Counted from the stretch's first letter, positions 1 through 5,140 are shown. The stretch is 6,215 nt of DNA from JBBKWQ01 sp037969115 (GCA_037969115.1 JBBKWQ010000400.1:1-6215), one strand, 5' to 3'. Numbers and translations: made by a program. Notes: a model not told the origin generated them from the sequence alone.

Positions 1-306
1 TTCCACTACGTCAACCCACGCCTCGCCGAACTCGACGGCGACCACCACGGATACGACGGCTTCCGCAACTTCTTCGAGCGACTGCACCAGGAAAGCGACA
101 ACGGCTTCCACAACGAACCCCACTCGCTCACTCCCTACGGCAACGAGCTCGTCGTGGCGTACGCGACGAACACGTTGAGCTTCGCGGGCACTGTTATCGA
201 CGTCGACGCGATCGTCGTGTGGCGGATCGTCGACGGGCGCATCAGCGAAGCGTGGGACATCCCGGCGATCAACACCGTGCGCCCGCATCAATCGGCCACC
301 GAATAA
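1..306 (+). CDS. NTF2/SnoaL-like family protein, 3' part
   Basis: The reading frame is open from the first base to TAA at 304-306 and gives 101 residues; the N-terminus lies outside the window. The pattern resembles the SnoaL-like/NTF2 cone fold: a glycine-rich turn with an aromatic helix (YDGFRNFFERL, about residues 18-28), a strand pair around GNELVVAYATNTLSF (47-61), then DAIVVWRIVDGRISEAWDI (69-87), the typical final strands in which an 'R..dGrI.e.w' motif closes the sheet. Members range from small-molecule isomerases and hydrolases to proteins without catalysis, so no reaction can be assigned. It converges on dnaB, with 216 bp between the two stop codons, so it is not part of the replication/ribosome gene set. 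The family call is by pattern recognition only; the frame itself is certain. Confidence 0.75.
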   Translation, partial: FHYVNPRLAELDGDHHGYDGFRNFFERLHQESDNGFHNEPHSLTPYGNELVVAYATNTLSFAGTVIDVDAIVVWRIVDGRISEAWDIPAINTVRPHQSATE

Positions 307-438
307 GCCCACGGTGCGTTACGAGGACGCCGCACCACGCAGGTCCGGTCAAACGATCGTCGCTGGATTGCCCAGCGCGCCCTGAGCTACGGATGCAACG
401 CACTCCGAGTACCGGAACGTCACTCAGGGTCAAAGATT

Positions 439-505
439 GCGACACTGTGACCCGATCTGCGACGTGTAGTTATCGACGTAGCGACATGTAGGCCGATAGC
501 GACAC
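439..505. repeat. four degenerate GCGAC-type direct repeats in the convergent gap
   Basis: The gap between the two convergent stop codons (307-522) holds no gene that I can support. Its right half contains four short related motifs: GCGACACTG at 439, GCGACGTGTAG at 459, GCGACATGTAG at 481 and GCGACACTT at 499. The start-to-start spacings are 20, 22 and 18 bp, about two helical turns each. The copies at 459 and 481 match at 10 of 11 positions. They may be decayed tandem repeats or protein-binding sites; no function can be read from the sequence. Confidence 0.4.
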
Positions 506-522
506 TTCAAACGCGCTCCCCA

Positions 523-1920
523 TCAGACTCCCCTGGCGGCGTTGTCGAATCGCGTGTACTGACCGAGGAACACCAGCCGCTTCGTGCCGATCGGCCCCGA
601 CCGGTGCTTCGCGATGATCACCTCAGCTGACCCCTTGTCGGGCGACTCCGGGTTGTAGACCTCGTCGCGGTACAGGAACATCACGACGTCGGCGTCCTGT
701 TCGAGCGAGCCCGATTCGCGTAGATCGGACAACATCGGACGCTTGTCGGCACGCGTCTCGAGCTGTCGGCTGAGCTGGCTGAGTGCCACGATCGGCGTCT
801 CGAGCTCGCGGGCGAGGATCTTGAGGTTTCGGCTGATCTCGGACACCTCGAGCTGGCGGTTCTCGGAGTTCCCCCCACCGCTCATGAGCTGGAGGTAGTC
901 GATGAGGATCACCGAGATGCCGCCGTATCGAGCCTTGATACGGCGGGCCTTCGCCCTGATTTCCATCACGGTGACTCGTGGGTTGTCGTCGAGGAACAAG
1001 GGCACTTCGAGCCGACCGATGGCCTTACCGATCTTCGCCCAGTCGGACTCTGCCAACTTGCCCGTGCGGATCTTGGTGGAGTCGACGCGCGCCTCACTCG
1101 ACAGAATTCTCTGGGTGAGTTCGGCATGGCCCATCTCGAGCGAGAACACGAGCGCCGGCATTGCGCTGTGTTGGGCGATGTGCGAGGCCATGCCGAGCCC
1201 GAACGCCGTCTTGCCCATTGCCGGCCGCGCGCCGACGATGTACAGAGCGCTCTGCTGCAGGCCCGACAAGATCTCGTCGAGGTCGGTGAAGCCCGTGGGC
1301 ACGCCCGTGATGGTGTCGCCTCGGTCAAAGGTCTCCTGCAGCCGATCCATCGCCTCGGACAGCAGCTCGTCGAGCTGACGTGTGGAGTCGGTGACTCGTT
1401 CCTCGGCAACGTTGAAGACCTTGGTCTCGGCTTCGTCGAGCGCCTTGGCAACGTCGTCGGGATCGCTATAGGCGATCTCGGCGATGTCGCCCGCCGCGTA
1501 GATGAGCTTGCGCAACATCGCAGTGTCCTGGACGATCTTCGCGTAGTGACCGGCCGACGAGATCGCCGGGGTCGCGTTCTGGAGTTCGTGCAGGGCCGAA
1601 GACCCGCCGACTTCGTCGAGCAGACCGGCTCGACGAAGTTCTTCGGCGACGGTGACGGTGTCGGCCGGGTCGCCACCGGAATACAGCGCTCGAATCGCGT
1701 CGAAAATGTGCTGGTGGGCCGGCCGGTAGAAGTCGGACGGGTTCAGCCCCATCTCGCTGACGGCGCCGATGGCGTCGCGCGACAGCAACAACGCGCCGAG
1801 CACCGACTCTTCTGCTTGCAGGTTGTGGGGAGGAACGCGACCCTGGGTGCTGCGCGACTGAGTTCGGTCGCCCCGCCGAGGGCCACGGTCGTCGAATGGG
1901 AAATGCTCATCGCCGGCCAT
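523..1920 (-). CDS. dnaB: replicative DNA helicase DnaB
   Basis: Hexameric 5'-3' helicase that unwinds DNA at the replication fork and recruits primase. With the start at 1920 it has 465 residues, normal for DnaB without an intein (some mycobacterial homologues carry one). The N-terminal domain begins at PPHNLQAEESVLGALL (about residues 30-45). The RecA-like domain has Walker A GARPAMGKT (230-238), Walker B VILID (337-341), an ALSQLSRQLE segment (379-388), SDLRESGSLEQDADVV (398-413) and AKHRSGPIGT (437-446), whose Arg440 fits the arginine-finger position. The frame stays open upstream to an ATG at 2028. I prefer 1920 because homology begins about 30 residues later, the extra 36 residues look like translated control region, and a weak GAGAG lies 10 nt before this ATG. 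It is the last gene after rpsF-ssb-rpsR-rplI, separated by 249 bp and a terminator-like hairpin. Confidence 0.97.
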   Translation of the reverse strand: MAGDEHFPFDDRGPRRGDRTQSRSTQGRVPPHNLQAEESVLGALLLSRDAIGAVSEMGLNPSDFYRPAHQHIFDAIRALYSGGDPADTVTVAEELRRAGLLDEVGGSSALHELQNATPAISSAGHYAKIVQDTAMLRKLIYAAGDIAEIAYSDPDDVAKALDEAETKVFNVAEERVTDSTRQLDELLSEAMDRLQETFDRGDTITGVPTGFTDLDEILSGLQQSALYIVGARPAMGKTAFGLGMASHIAQHSAMPALVFSLEMGHAELTQRILSSEARVDSTKIRTGKLAESDWAKIGKAIGRLEVPLFLDDNPRVTVMEIRAKARRIKARYGGISVILIDYLQLMSGGGNSENRQLEVSEISRNLKILARELETPIVALSQLSRQLETRADKRPMLSDLRESGSLEQDADVVMFLYRDEVYNPESPDKGSAEVIIAKHRSGPIGTKRLVFLGQYTRFDNAARGV

Positions 1921-1933
1921 GAGTGGACCACTC
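1921..1933. promoter_or_regulatory. 13-bp palindrome abutting the dnaB start codon
   Basis: GAGTGG-A-CCACTC is a perfect inverted repeat with 6-bp arms and one central base, ending directly at the proposed dnaB ATG. In mRNA it could form a small hairpin (5-bp stem, 3-nt loop) between the weak GAGAG and the start codon; as DNA it could be an operator half-site pair. The palindrome is seen; either role is inference. If the true start were upstream it would be coding. Confidence 0.35.
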
Positions 1934-1947
1934 TCGCAGAGGTTGCT

Positions 1948-2012
1948 TGTGGGGAGGAAGGGGCACAACCGTGTGAATTGCCCTGTGGACGGGGCGTGGA
2001 CGTTGTGGAGAA
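1948..2012 (+). promoter_or_regulatory. cluster of three DnaA-box-like motifs upstream of dnaB
   Basis: Three same-orientation motifs resemble the reverse complement of the DnaA box consensus (TGTGGATAA): TGTGGGGAG at 1948-1956 (6 of 9 matches), TGTGGACGG at 1984-1992 (6 of 9) and TGTGGAGAA at 2004-2012 (8 of 9). They lie between the rplI terminator and the dnaB start. The stretch 1921-2080 contains no TA dinucleotide, so no canonical -10 hexamer exists and I cannot place the dnaB promoter. Only the third motif is a good match; the other two could be chance in TG-rich sequence. Confidence 0.35.
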
Positions 2013-2079
2013 CGTTGCACTTGCGCACAAGTCTGACCGACGGGTGCGCGAGAGATGGCGATCCTCAGAGCCCGAGAAC

Positions 2080-2113
2080 GGACGAACCCCGCGGAAAACC
2101 GCGGGGTTCGTTC
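2080..2113 (-). terminator. strong hairpin terminator after rplI
   Basis: Uninterrupted 13-bp stem (2082-2094 with 2099-2111) around a 4-nt loop that reads TTTT on the minus strand; the arm core is CGAACCCCGCGG. One more pair forms at 2080/2113 after a mismatch. It lies 57 bp past the rplI stop codon, at the expected end of the ribosomal protein operon. The following sequence on the minus strand (CCGTTCTCGGG) has no real U-tract, so termination may be partial. Readthrough into dnaB is possible. Confidence 0.75.
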
Positions 2114-2169
2114 TTCCCGGCGACGAATCACCGAGGATCTGGGGTCGGGGTCGCCGACGCAGCTGAGCC

Positions 2170-2619
2170 TTACTCGGCGGCTGCGACCTCGAGGGTGATC
2201 GGGAACGACACATCGGTGTGCAGCGACGCCGTCACGGTGTGCTGACCGAGCGTCTTGATCTGCTCATCGATGTGGATGGACTTGCGATCGAGCTCGATAC
2301 TGGTCTGCTCGAGTACCGCTGCAGCGACATCGCTGGAGGTGACCGAACCGAACAATTTGCCTTCGGACCCGGCCTTCATCGTGATCGTGATGACCTTGGG
2401 CACCAGCGTGCTCGCGACGGTGCGTGCCGAATCTCGGTCGCTCGCGTCACGGAGGTCGCGCGAGCGACGCATCTTGCCGGCCTGCTCGACTGCACCGGCC
2501 GTCGCCTTCAGGGCAAGCCCCTTCGGGAACAGGTAGTTGCGGGCGTGCCCGTCGGCAACGTCGACGATGTCGCCACGCTTGCCGAGACCATCGAGATCGG
2601 AACGAAGGATGATCTGCAT
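2170..2619 (-). CDS. rplI: 50S ribosomal protein bL9
   Basis: Structural protein of the large subunit that binds 23S rRNA near the L1 stalk and reaches towards the neighbouring ribosome. Its 149 residues match the usual length. The N-terminal domain carries the family signature GLGKRGDIVDVADGHARNYL (11-30) followed by FPKGLA (31-36). A charged connecting helix follows (about 42-75). The C-terminal domain shows GKLFGSVTSSDVA (87-99) and the closing HTDVSFPITLEV segment (134-145). The ATG lies 3 nt after the rpsR stop codon. A Shine-Dalgarno-like GAGGT sits inside the rpsR tail, so translation is probably coupled to rpsR. It is the last gene before the terminator-like hairpin. Confidence 0.97.
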   Translation of the reverse strand: MQIILRSDLDGLGKRGDIVDVADGHARNYLFPKGLALKATAGAVEQAGKMRRSRDLRDASDRDSARTVASTLVPKVITITMKAGSEGKLFGSVTSSDVAAAVLEQTSIELDRKSIHIDEQIKTLGQHTVTASLHTDVSFPITLEVAAAE

Positions 2620-2622
2620 GAC

Positions 2623-3102
2623 TCAGACCTCGCTGTTCTCGGGGGTGGCGGCGGTCGTCTCGGCCGTCTCGGTGTTGACGTCGTCGCCAGAGTTGGCGGT
2701 GTCGCCAGTATCGGCGGTGTCGCCAGTGTCGGTCTTGCCCTCGGTGCGCTCGACCGGAGCGTCGTCGCGACGCGGACGACGTTCGCGATCGTCACCATCG
2801 CGACTCGACCGTGACCGGCTCGACGAGGCGACCCGCTTCGCGTAGGGCAGCAATGCCATCTCGCGGGCGATCTTGATGGCGTTGGCGATGTCACTTTGTT
2901 GCTGAACATCGTTGCCGCTGACCCGACGGTTGCGGATCTTGGCTCGATCGCTCATGAAACGGTTCAGTAGATCGACGTCTTTGTAGTCGACGAACTCGAC
3001 CTTCTCGATGAGCAGGGGGCTCGTCTTCTTCTTGTACTTGCGGGGGTTGGCATCCTTGCCGCGAGGTGCGCGGCTGGAGCTGCCTTTCTTCTTGCTAGCC
3101 AT
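2623..3102 (-). CDS. rpsR: 30S ribosomal protein bS18 with long C-terminal tail
   Basis: Small-subunit protein that pairs with bS6 on 16S rRNA at the platform. The bS18 core lies at about residues 27-90. Its hallmark runs from KIRNRRVSGNDVQQQSD (55-71) through IANAIKIAREMALLPYAKR (72-90). There are no cysteines, so it is not a zinc-binding bS18. The basic N-terminal 26 residues are typical. The protein is 159 residues against the usual 75-90. After residue 90 comes an Arg/Ser-rich basic stretch (91-113), then an acidic Thr/Asp/Glu/Ala tail (114-159) with a DTGDTA repeat encoded by 18-bp tandem units. The start is set by AAGGA 8 nt before the ATG. The frame stays open through the tail and ends 3 nt before rplI, so it is real coding sequence unless a frameshift error is present. 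The tail is probably disordered; its function is unknown. Confidence 0.95.
   Translation of the reverse strand: MASKKKGSSSRAPRGKDANPRKYKKKTSPLLIEKVEFVDYKDVDLLNRFMSDRAKIRNRRVSGNDVQQQSDIANAIKIAREMALLPYAKRVASSSRSRSSRDGDDRERRPRRDDAPVERTEGKTDTGDTADTGDTANSGDDVNTETAETTAATPENSEV
2683..2736. repeat. 18-bp tandem repeat inside the rpsR tail
   Basis: Three 18-bp units start at 2683, 2701 and 2719, each opening with GTCGCCAG. The first two share the ending GGCGGT; the third has diverged at its end. On the minus strand they encode DTGDTA-type hexapeptides at about residues 123-140 of bS18. The 18-bp period keeps the frame, so copy number could change without breaking rplI coupling. Confidence 0.75.
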
Positions 3103-3131
3103 GAGGCTGGTCCTTCCTGGACGAAATCACG

Positions 3132-3152
3132 TTCGCGAAGTGCCTTCGCGAA
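3132..3152 (-). promoter_or_regulatory. perfect hairpin between ssb and rpsR
   Basis: Nine-bp arms TTCGCGAAG and CTTCGCGAA are separated by three bases. The hairpin lies 13 nt after the ssb stop codon and 29 nt before the rpsR start. No T-run follows on the minus strand and the rpsR Shine-Dalgarno stays free, so a full terminator is unlikely. An RNA processing or stability element, or partial attenuation tuning SSB against bS18 and bL9, fits better. This is inference from position. Confidence 0.55.
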
Positions 3153-3165
3153 TCGAACAACTGGG

Positions 3166-3657
3166 TTAGAACGGCTCTTCGTCGCCGTAGATCGGGTCGG
3201 GTTGCCGGGCGGATCCTCCACCCGAACCACCACTGCTGGCGCCACCACCGCTGGAACCACCGCTGGCGCCGCCGCCGCTGGAACCACCGAAGTCACTTCC
3301 AGAGCGTTCGTTGCGCTCGATCTGAGCCTGTGCCCAACGCAGGCCGGGTCCGACCTCGTCGGCCACGACCTCGACGACGCTGCGCTTCTCGCCGTCTTGG
3401 GTTTCCCAGCTGCGCTGCTCGAGACGACCGAACACGATGGCGCGGTTGCCCTTGCCCAGTGTTGCGGCCACGTTCTCGCCGAGTTGGCCCCAGGCGACGA
3501 CGTTGAAGAACGAGGTCTGTTCTTGCCACTCGCCGTTGACTTGGTAGCGACGGTTGACGGCCATACCGAAACTCGCGACGCCTCGGCCACCGGTGGTGTA
3601 CCGGAGTTCGGGATCGCGGGTCAGGTTTCCGACCAGGGTGATGGTGTTATCAGCCAT
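3166..3657 (-). CDS. ssb: single-stranded DNA-binding protein SSB
   Basis: Coats single-stranded DNA during replication, repair and recombination, normally as a tetramer of OB folds. The 163 residues are of usual length. The OB fold spans about 3-110: MADNTITLVGNLTRDPELRY at the N-terminus, FNVVAWGQLGENVAATLGKG (51-70), then IVFGRLEQRSWETQDGEKR (74-92) and VVADEVGPGLR (97-107). A Gly/Ser linker follows (about 119-149), containing a nine-residue repeat. The acidic tip is DEEPF, a variant of the common DDDIPF end that binds partner proteins. The ATG has AAGGGAG 7 nt upstream. It sits 27 bp after rpsF and 63 bp before rpsR, the usual rpsF-ssb-rpsR order, linking replication and ribosome gene expression in one transcript. 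Confidence 0.97.
   Translation of the reverse strand: MADNTITLVGNLTRDPELRYTTGGRGVASFGMAVNRRYQVNGEWQEQTSFFNVVAWGQLGENVAATLGKGNRAIVFGRLEQRSWETQDGEKRSVVEVVADEVGPGLRWAQAQIERNERSGSDFGGSSGGGASGGSSGGGASSGGSGGGSARQPDPIYGDEEPF
3235..3288. repeat. 27-bp duplication in the SSB linker
   Basis: Two adjacent 27-bp units encode the nonapeptide GGSSGGGAS twice (SSB residues 124-132 and 133-141). A shorter diverged third copy (SGGSGGGS) extends to about 3211. Such Gly/Ser linker repeats are common in actinobacterial SSBs and probably vary in length between strains. Confidence 0.65.
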
Positions 3658-3684
3658 GTGATGGCTCCCTTCGTGGTGCTGCTA

Positions 3685-4014
3685 TCAGACAGCGGCAGTC
3701 ATGCCGCGGCGCTCGGCCTCGTCTTCGGGCAGACGGATCAGCTTGTGGCGGACGATGTCGTCCGCGAGACGGAGCTGGCGCTCGAGTTCGTCGAGAGCAC
3801 CGCCGGCGACGACGCACTCCACCACGAGGTAGTAACCCGATTCCTTCTTGTTGATCGGGTAGGCGAACTGGCGCTTACCCCACCAGTCGGGCTTGCCGTG
3901 GAGGGAACCTCCGGCAGCTTCGATTCCATCGGAAACGGTCTTGATCCAGGTCTGAGCCTTCGGATCGTCGACGTCGCCATCGATGATGATCATCATTTCG
4001 TAGGCACGCATCAT
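3685..4014 (-). CDS. rpsF: 30S ribosomal protein bS6
   Basis: Small-subunit platform protein that binds 16S rRNA together with bS18, encoded two genes downstream. It has 109 residues, slightly longer than the usual 95-105. Family features in order: RAYEMMIIIDGD (3-14), the WWGKRQFAYPINKKESGYYLV region (44-64), and the closing LERQLRLADDIVRHKLIRL (77-95) with the arginines used for rRNA contact. The frame is open far upstream, but homology starts at the tandem ATGs at 4014 and 4011. GGGAG lies 10 nt before the first and 13 nt before the second, so 4014 is preferred. It is the first gene of rpsF-ssb-rpsR-rplI. Its 103-bp upstream region holds several inverted repeats annotated separately. Confidence 0.96.
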   Translation of the reverse strand: MMRAYEMMIIIDGDVDDPKAQTWIKTVSDGIEAAGGSLHGKPDWWGKRQFAYPINKKESGYYLVVECVVAGGALDELERQLRLADDIVRHKLIRLPEDEAERRGMTAAV

Positions 4015-4055
4015 GCGTGATGTTCTCCCTTCGGACTCGGCCGCTGTGGACCGGG

Positions 4056-4076
4056 GCCCACGAACGGTTCGTGGGC
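4056..4076 (-). promoter_or_regulatory. rpsF leader hairpin with CCG loop, candidate bS6:bS18 site
   Basis: On the minus strand the arms GCCCACGAA and TTCGTGGGC form a perfect 9-bp stem closing a CCG triloop, 42 nt before the rpsF start. Many bacteria carry an rpsF leader structure bound by the bS6:bS18 complex in which an unpaired CCG is the key contact. The stem and loop are seen; the role is inference, and the CCG of the described motif is usually a bulge rather than an apical loop. No U-run follows, so it does not look like a terminator. Confidence 0.5.
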
Positions 4077-4090
4077 AGGGTGGATAGGAA

Positions 4091-4108
4091 CACCGGAGTG
4101 TACCGGTG
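4091..4108 (-). promoter_or_regulatory. rpsF: candidate rpsF promoter -10 inside an inverted repeat
   Basis: On the minus strand TACACT (4097-4102) fits the actinobacterial TANNNT -10 pattern. It is exactly framed by CACCGG and CCGGTG, a perfect 6-bp inverted repeat. A GTGACA that resembles a -35 lies upstream, but only 13 bp away, shorter than the usual 16-18. If used, transcription would begin near 4090 and give a leader of about 75 nt containing the CCG-loop hairpin. The promoter call is tentative. Confidence 0.35.
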
Positions 4109-4128
4109 CGGGACGTGTCACACTCCGG
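4093..4128. repeat. 9-bp inverted repeat between the DUF192 gene and rpsF
   Basis: CCGGAGTGT (4093-4101) and ACACTCCGG (4120-4128) are perfect inverted copies, 18 bp apart. The right arm covers the stop codon of the DUF192 gene; the left arm overlaps the candidate rpsF -10 element. It could act as a terminator stem for the upstream gene or as a two-site operator. With no T-run and a long loop, the terminator reading is weak. Confidence 0.5.
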
Positions 4129-4678
4129 AGCATGGCATCGGGGTGTAACGGAGTACCGAACCCGGTCCGACGCCGAACGACTCCAGATCACCGACGGGCA
4201 TTTCGAGTGCCATGCGAAACTTGCCGGGCGGTTCGTAGGTCTCGCAATCACTCGTGACGCACGGTTCCATGTCGAGCTGACCGACGTAGTGACCGACGGC
4301 GTCGAAATAAGCGATCGACAGTGCGATTTCGGTGTTCTTCATCCAGAACCTGGTCGACACGTCGCTCTCGTACACGAACACCATTCCGTCGGCCACGCCG
4401 AGTTCATCGATGCGCATCAGGCCCCGTGCGCGCAGGTCGGCGTCGTCGGCCAGCCAGAAACAGACATCGCACACCTCCCCGGTGGCATCGGTGATGGTGG
4501 CCGCGATCGACTCGAATCCGACCGGCGTCCGCACGGCAGTCGGCTCCGACGACACCGCTGATGGTGCTCCTGATGGGTCCGGTGACGAGAGCGGCGGTGG
4601 CGTCGTGTCCGTCGACTCGGACGTGCAGGCCGACAAGAGCAGCGCGCCGGCGACACAACCCGACCAGATCGACCGCAT
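4118..4678 (-). CDS. DUF192 family lipoprotein
   Basis: Predicted secreted, lipid-anchored protein of 186 residues with a DUF192 domain; the family has no settled biochemical role. The signal peptide is short: MRSIWSGCVAGALLL with lipobox LSAC, so Cys18 would carry the lipid. A Ser/Thr/Pro-rich spacer follows (19-50). The domain shows ARGLM (84-88), DGMVFVYES (98-105), the hallmark FWMKNT (111-116), IAYFD (122-126), and MEPC...CETYEP (137-150) with Cys140 and Cys145. ALEMPVGDLESFGVGPG (157-173) closes it. The ATG at 4678 is chosen over the longer frame to 4747 because it starts the signal peptide and has AAGGA 5 nt upstream. It lies 23 bp after the DUF5318 gene, so the two are probably cotranscribed; continuation into rpsF, 103 bp on, is possible. 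Cys70 and Cys73 form an extra CDVC pair. Confidence 0.9.
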   Translation of the reverse strand: MRSIWSGCVAGALLLSACTSESTDTTPPPLSSPDPSGAPSAVSSEPTAVRTPVGFESIAATITDATGEVCDVCFWLADDADLRARGLMRIDELGVADGMVFVYESDVSTRFWMKNTEIALSIAYFDAVGHYVGQLDMEPCVTSDCETYEPPGKFRMALEMPVGDLESFGVGPGSVLRYTPMPCSGV

Positions 4679-4701
4679 GCGGGTCCTTCGGTCGATGACG
4701 A

Positions 4702-5088
4702 TCAGTCGCCGATCGGGAAGACCCGCAGAAGGTGATGCCATCGGCACTCGGTACAGGTCTCGACCACATACGCCGTGAGCTCACCGCCACGCGCACCGAG
4801 CGCGCTCAGTTCCTTCTTCGTCGACACCACACGGCCGTGAGCCGGCAGCCGGTGCCCGAACACATAGGTGACGAGGCGCAGGTTGCTCTGCTCACAGATC
4901 GGACAGAGTGTCGACGTCTCGGTGCCGATGTTGCGAGCAGCGCGAACGAGTTCGGGGTGAGCGTCACACACGTACTCGCGGCCCATCCGTCCGAGCTTGA
5001 CCTGATTGATCAGCATCCGACGCGCCAGACGATGGTCGACGATGCCGCGTCGTTCCCCGCCGCGCAGCGCACCGACCGAAAAAGCCAT
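4702..5088 (-). CDS. DUF5318 family zinc-ribbon-like protein
   Basis: The 128 residues match what I recall of DUF5318, a small cytoplasmic family found mainly in actinobacteria with no known function. The matching part starts at VDHRLARRMLINQVKLGR (17-34), continues with EYVCDAHPELVRAARNIG (38-55), then CPIC (62-65), LVTYVFGHRL (72-81) and TAYVVETCTECRWHHLLR (105-122). The two CxxC pairs (62/65 and 112/115) fit a zinc ribbon; Cys41 and His118/His119 may add ligands. The start at 5088 keeps the conserved VDxxLARR segment; an inner ATG at 5016 would lose it. There is no clear Shine-Dalgarno, but a TAACGT lies 6 nt before the ATG, which suits a leaderless mRNA. It leads a likely two-gene unit with the DUF192 gene and is divergent from the methyltransferase gene. 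Confidence 0.88.
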   Translation of the reverse strand: MAFSVGALRGGERRGIVDHRLARRMLINQVKLGRMGREYVCDAHPELVRAARNIGTETSTLCPICEQSNLRLVTYVFGHRLPAHGRVVSTKKELSALGARGGELTAYVVETCTECRWHHLLRVFPIGD

Positions 5089-5100
5089 TCACCCACGTTA
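5089..5100 (-). promoter_or_regulatory. candidate leaderless -10 for the DUF5318 gene
   Basis: On the minus strand TAACGT (5095-5100) fits TANNNT and ends 6 nt before the ATG. This is the spacing seen for leaderless genes in actinobacteria, where transcription starts at the start codon. It agrees with the lack of a good Shine-Dalgarno. No -35 is evident. Confidence 0.4.
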
Positions 5101-5140
5101 CCGTCGCCGCAAGATCCACGCCTGAGCGGGCGCCGGCGGG

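Noticed and set aside
361..377. Small hairpin (CGCTGG/CCAGCG, 5-nt loop) between the converging NTF2-like and dnaB genes
   Set aside because: Only 6 bp and no T-run on either strand; too weak to call a terminator.
219..491. Small plus-strand frame overlapping the NTF2-like gene and the gap
   Set aside because: Begins inside a better-supported gene in another frame, and its product is Arg/Ser/His-rich without any recognisable pattern.
523..1920. Possible intein in DnaB
   Set aside because: Walker A, Walker B and downstream motifs are contiguous and the length is normal, so there is no insertion.
1948..2012. Replication origin near dnaB
   Set aside because: Only one good DnaA-box match, no AT-rich unwinding stretch, and no dnaA or dnaN in the window.
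1126..2166. Long plus-strand open frame (346 codons) opposite dnaB
   Set aside because: Lies antisense to a certain dnaB gene, has a low-complexity Arg/Gly/Val-rich product with no family resemblance, and arises from GC-rich codon bias.
3202..4020. Plus-strand open frame (272 codons) opposite ssb and rpsF
   Set aside because: Antisense to two well-recognised genes; its Thr/Ala-rich start is the complement of the SSB Gly/Ser linker.
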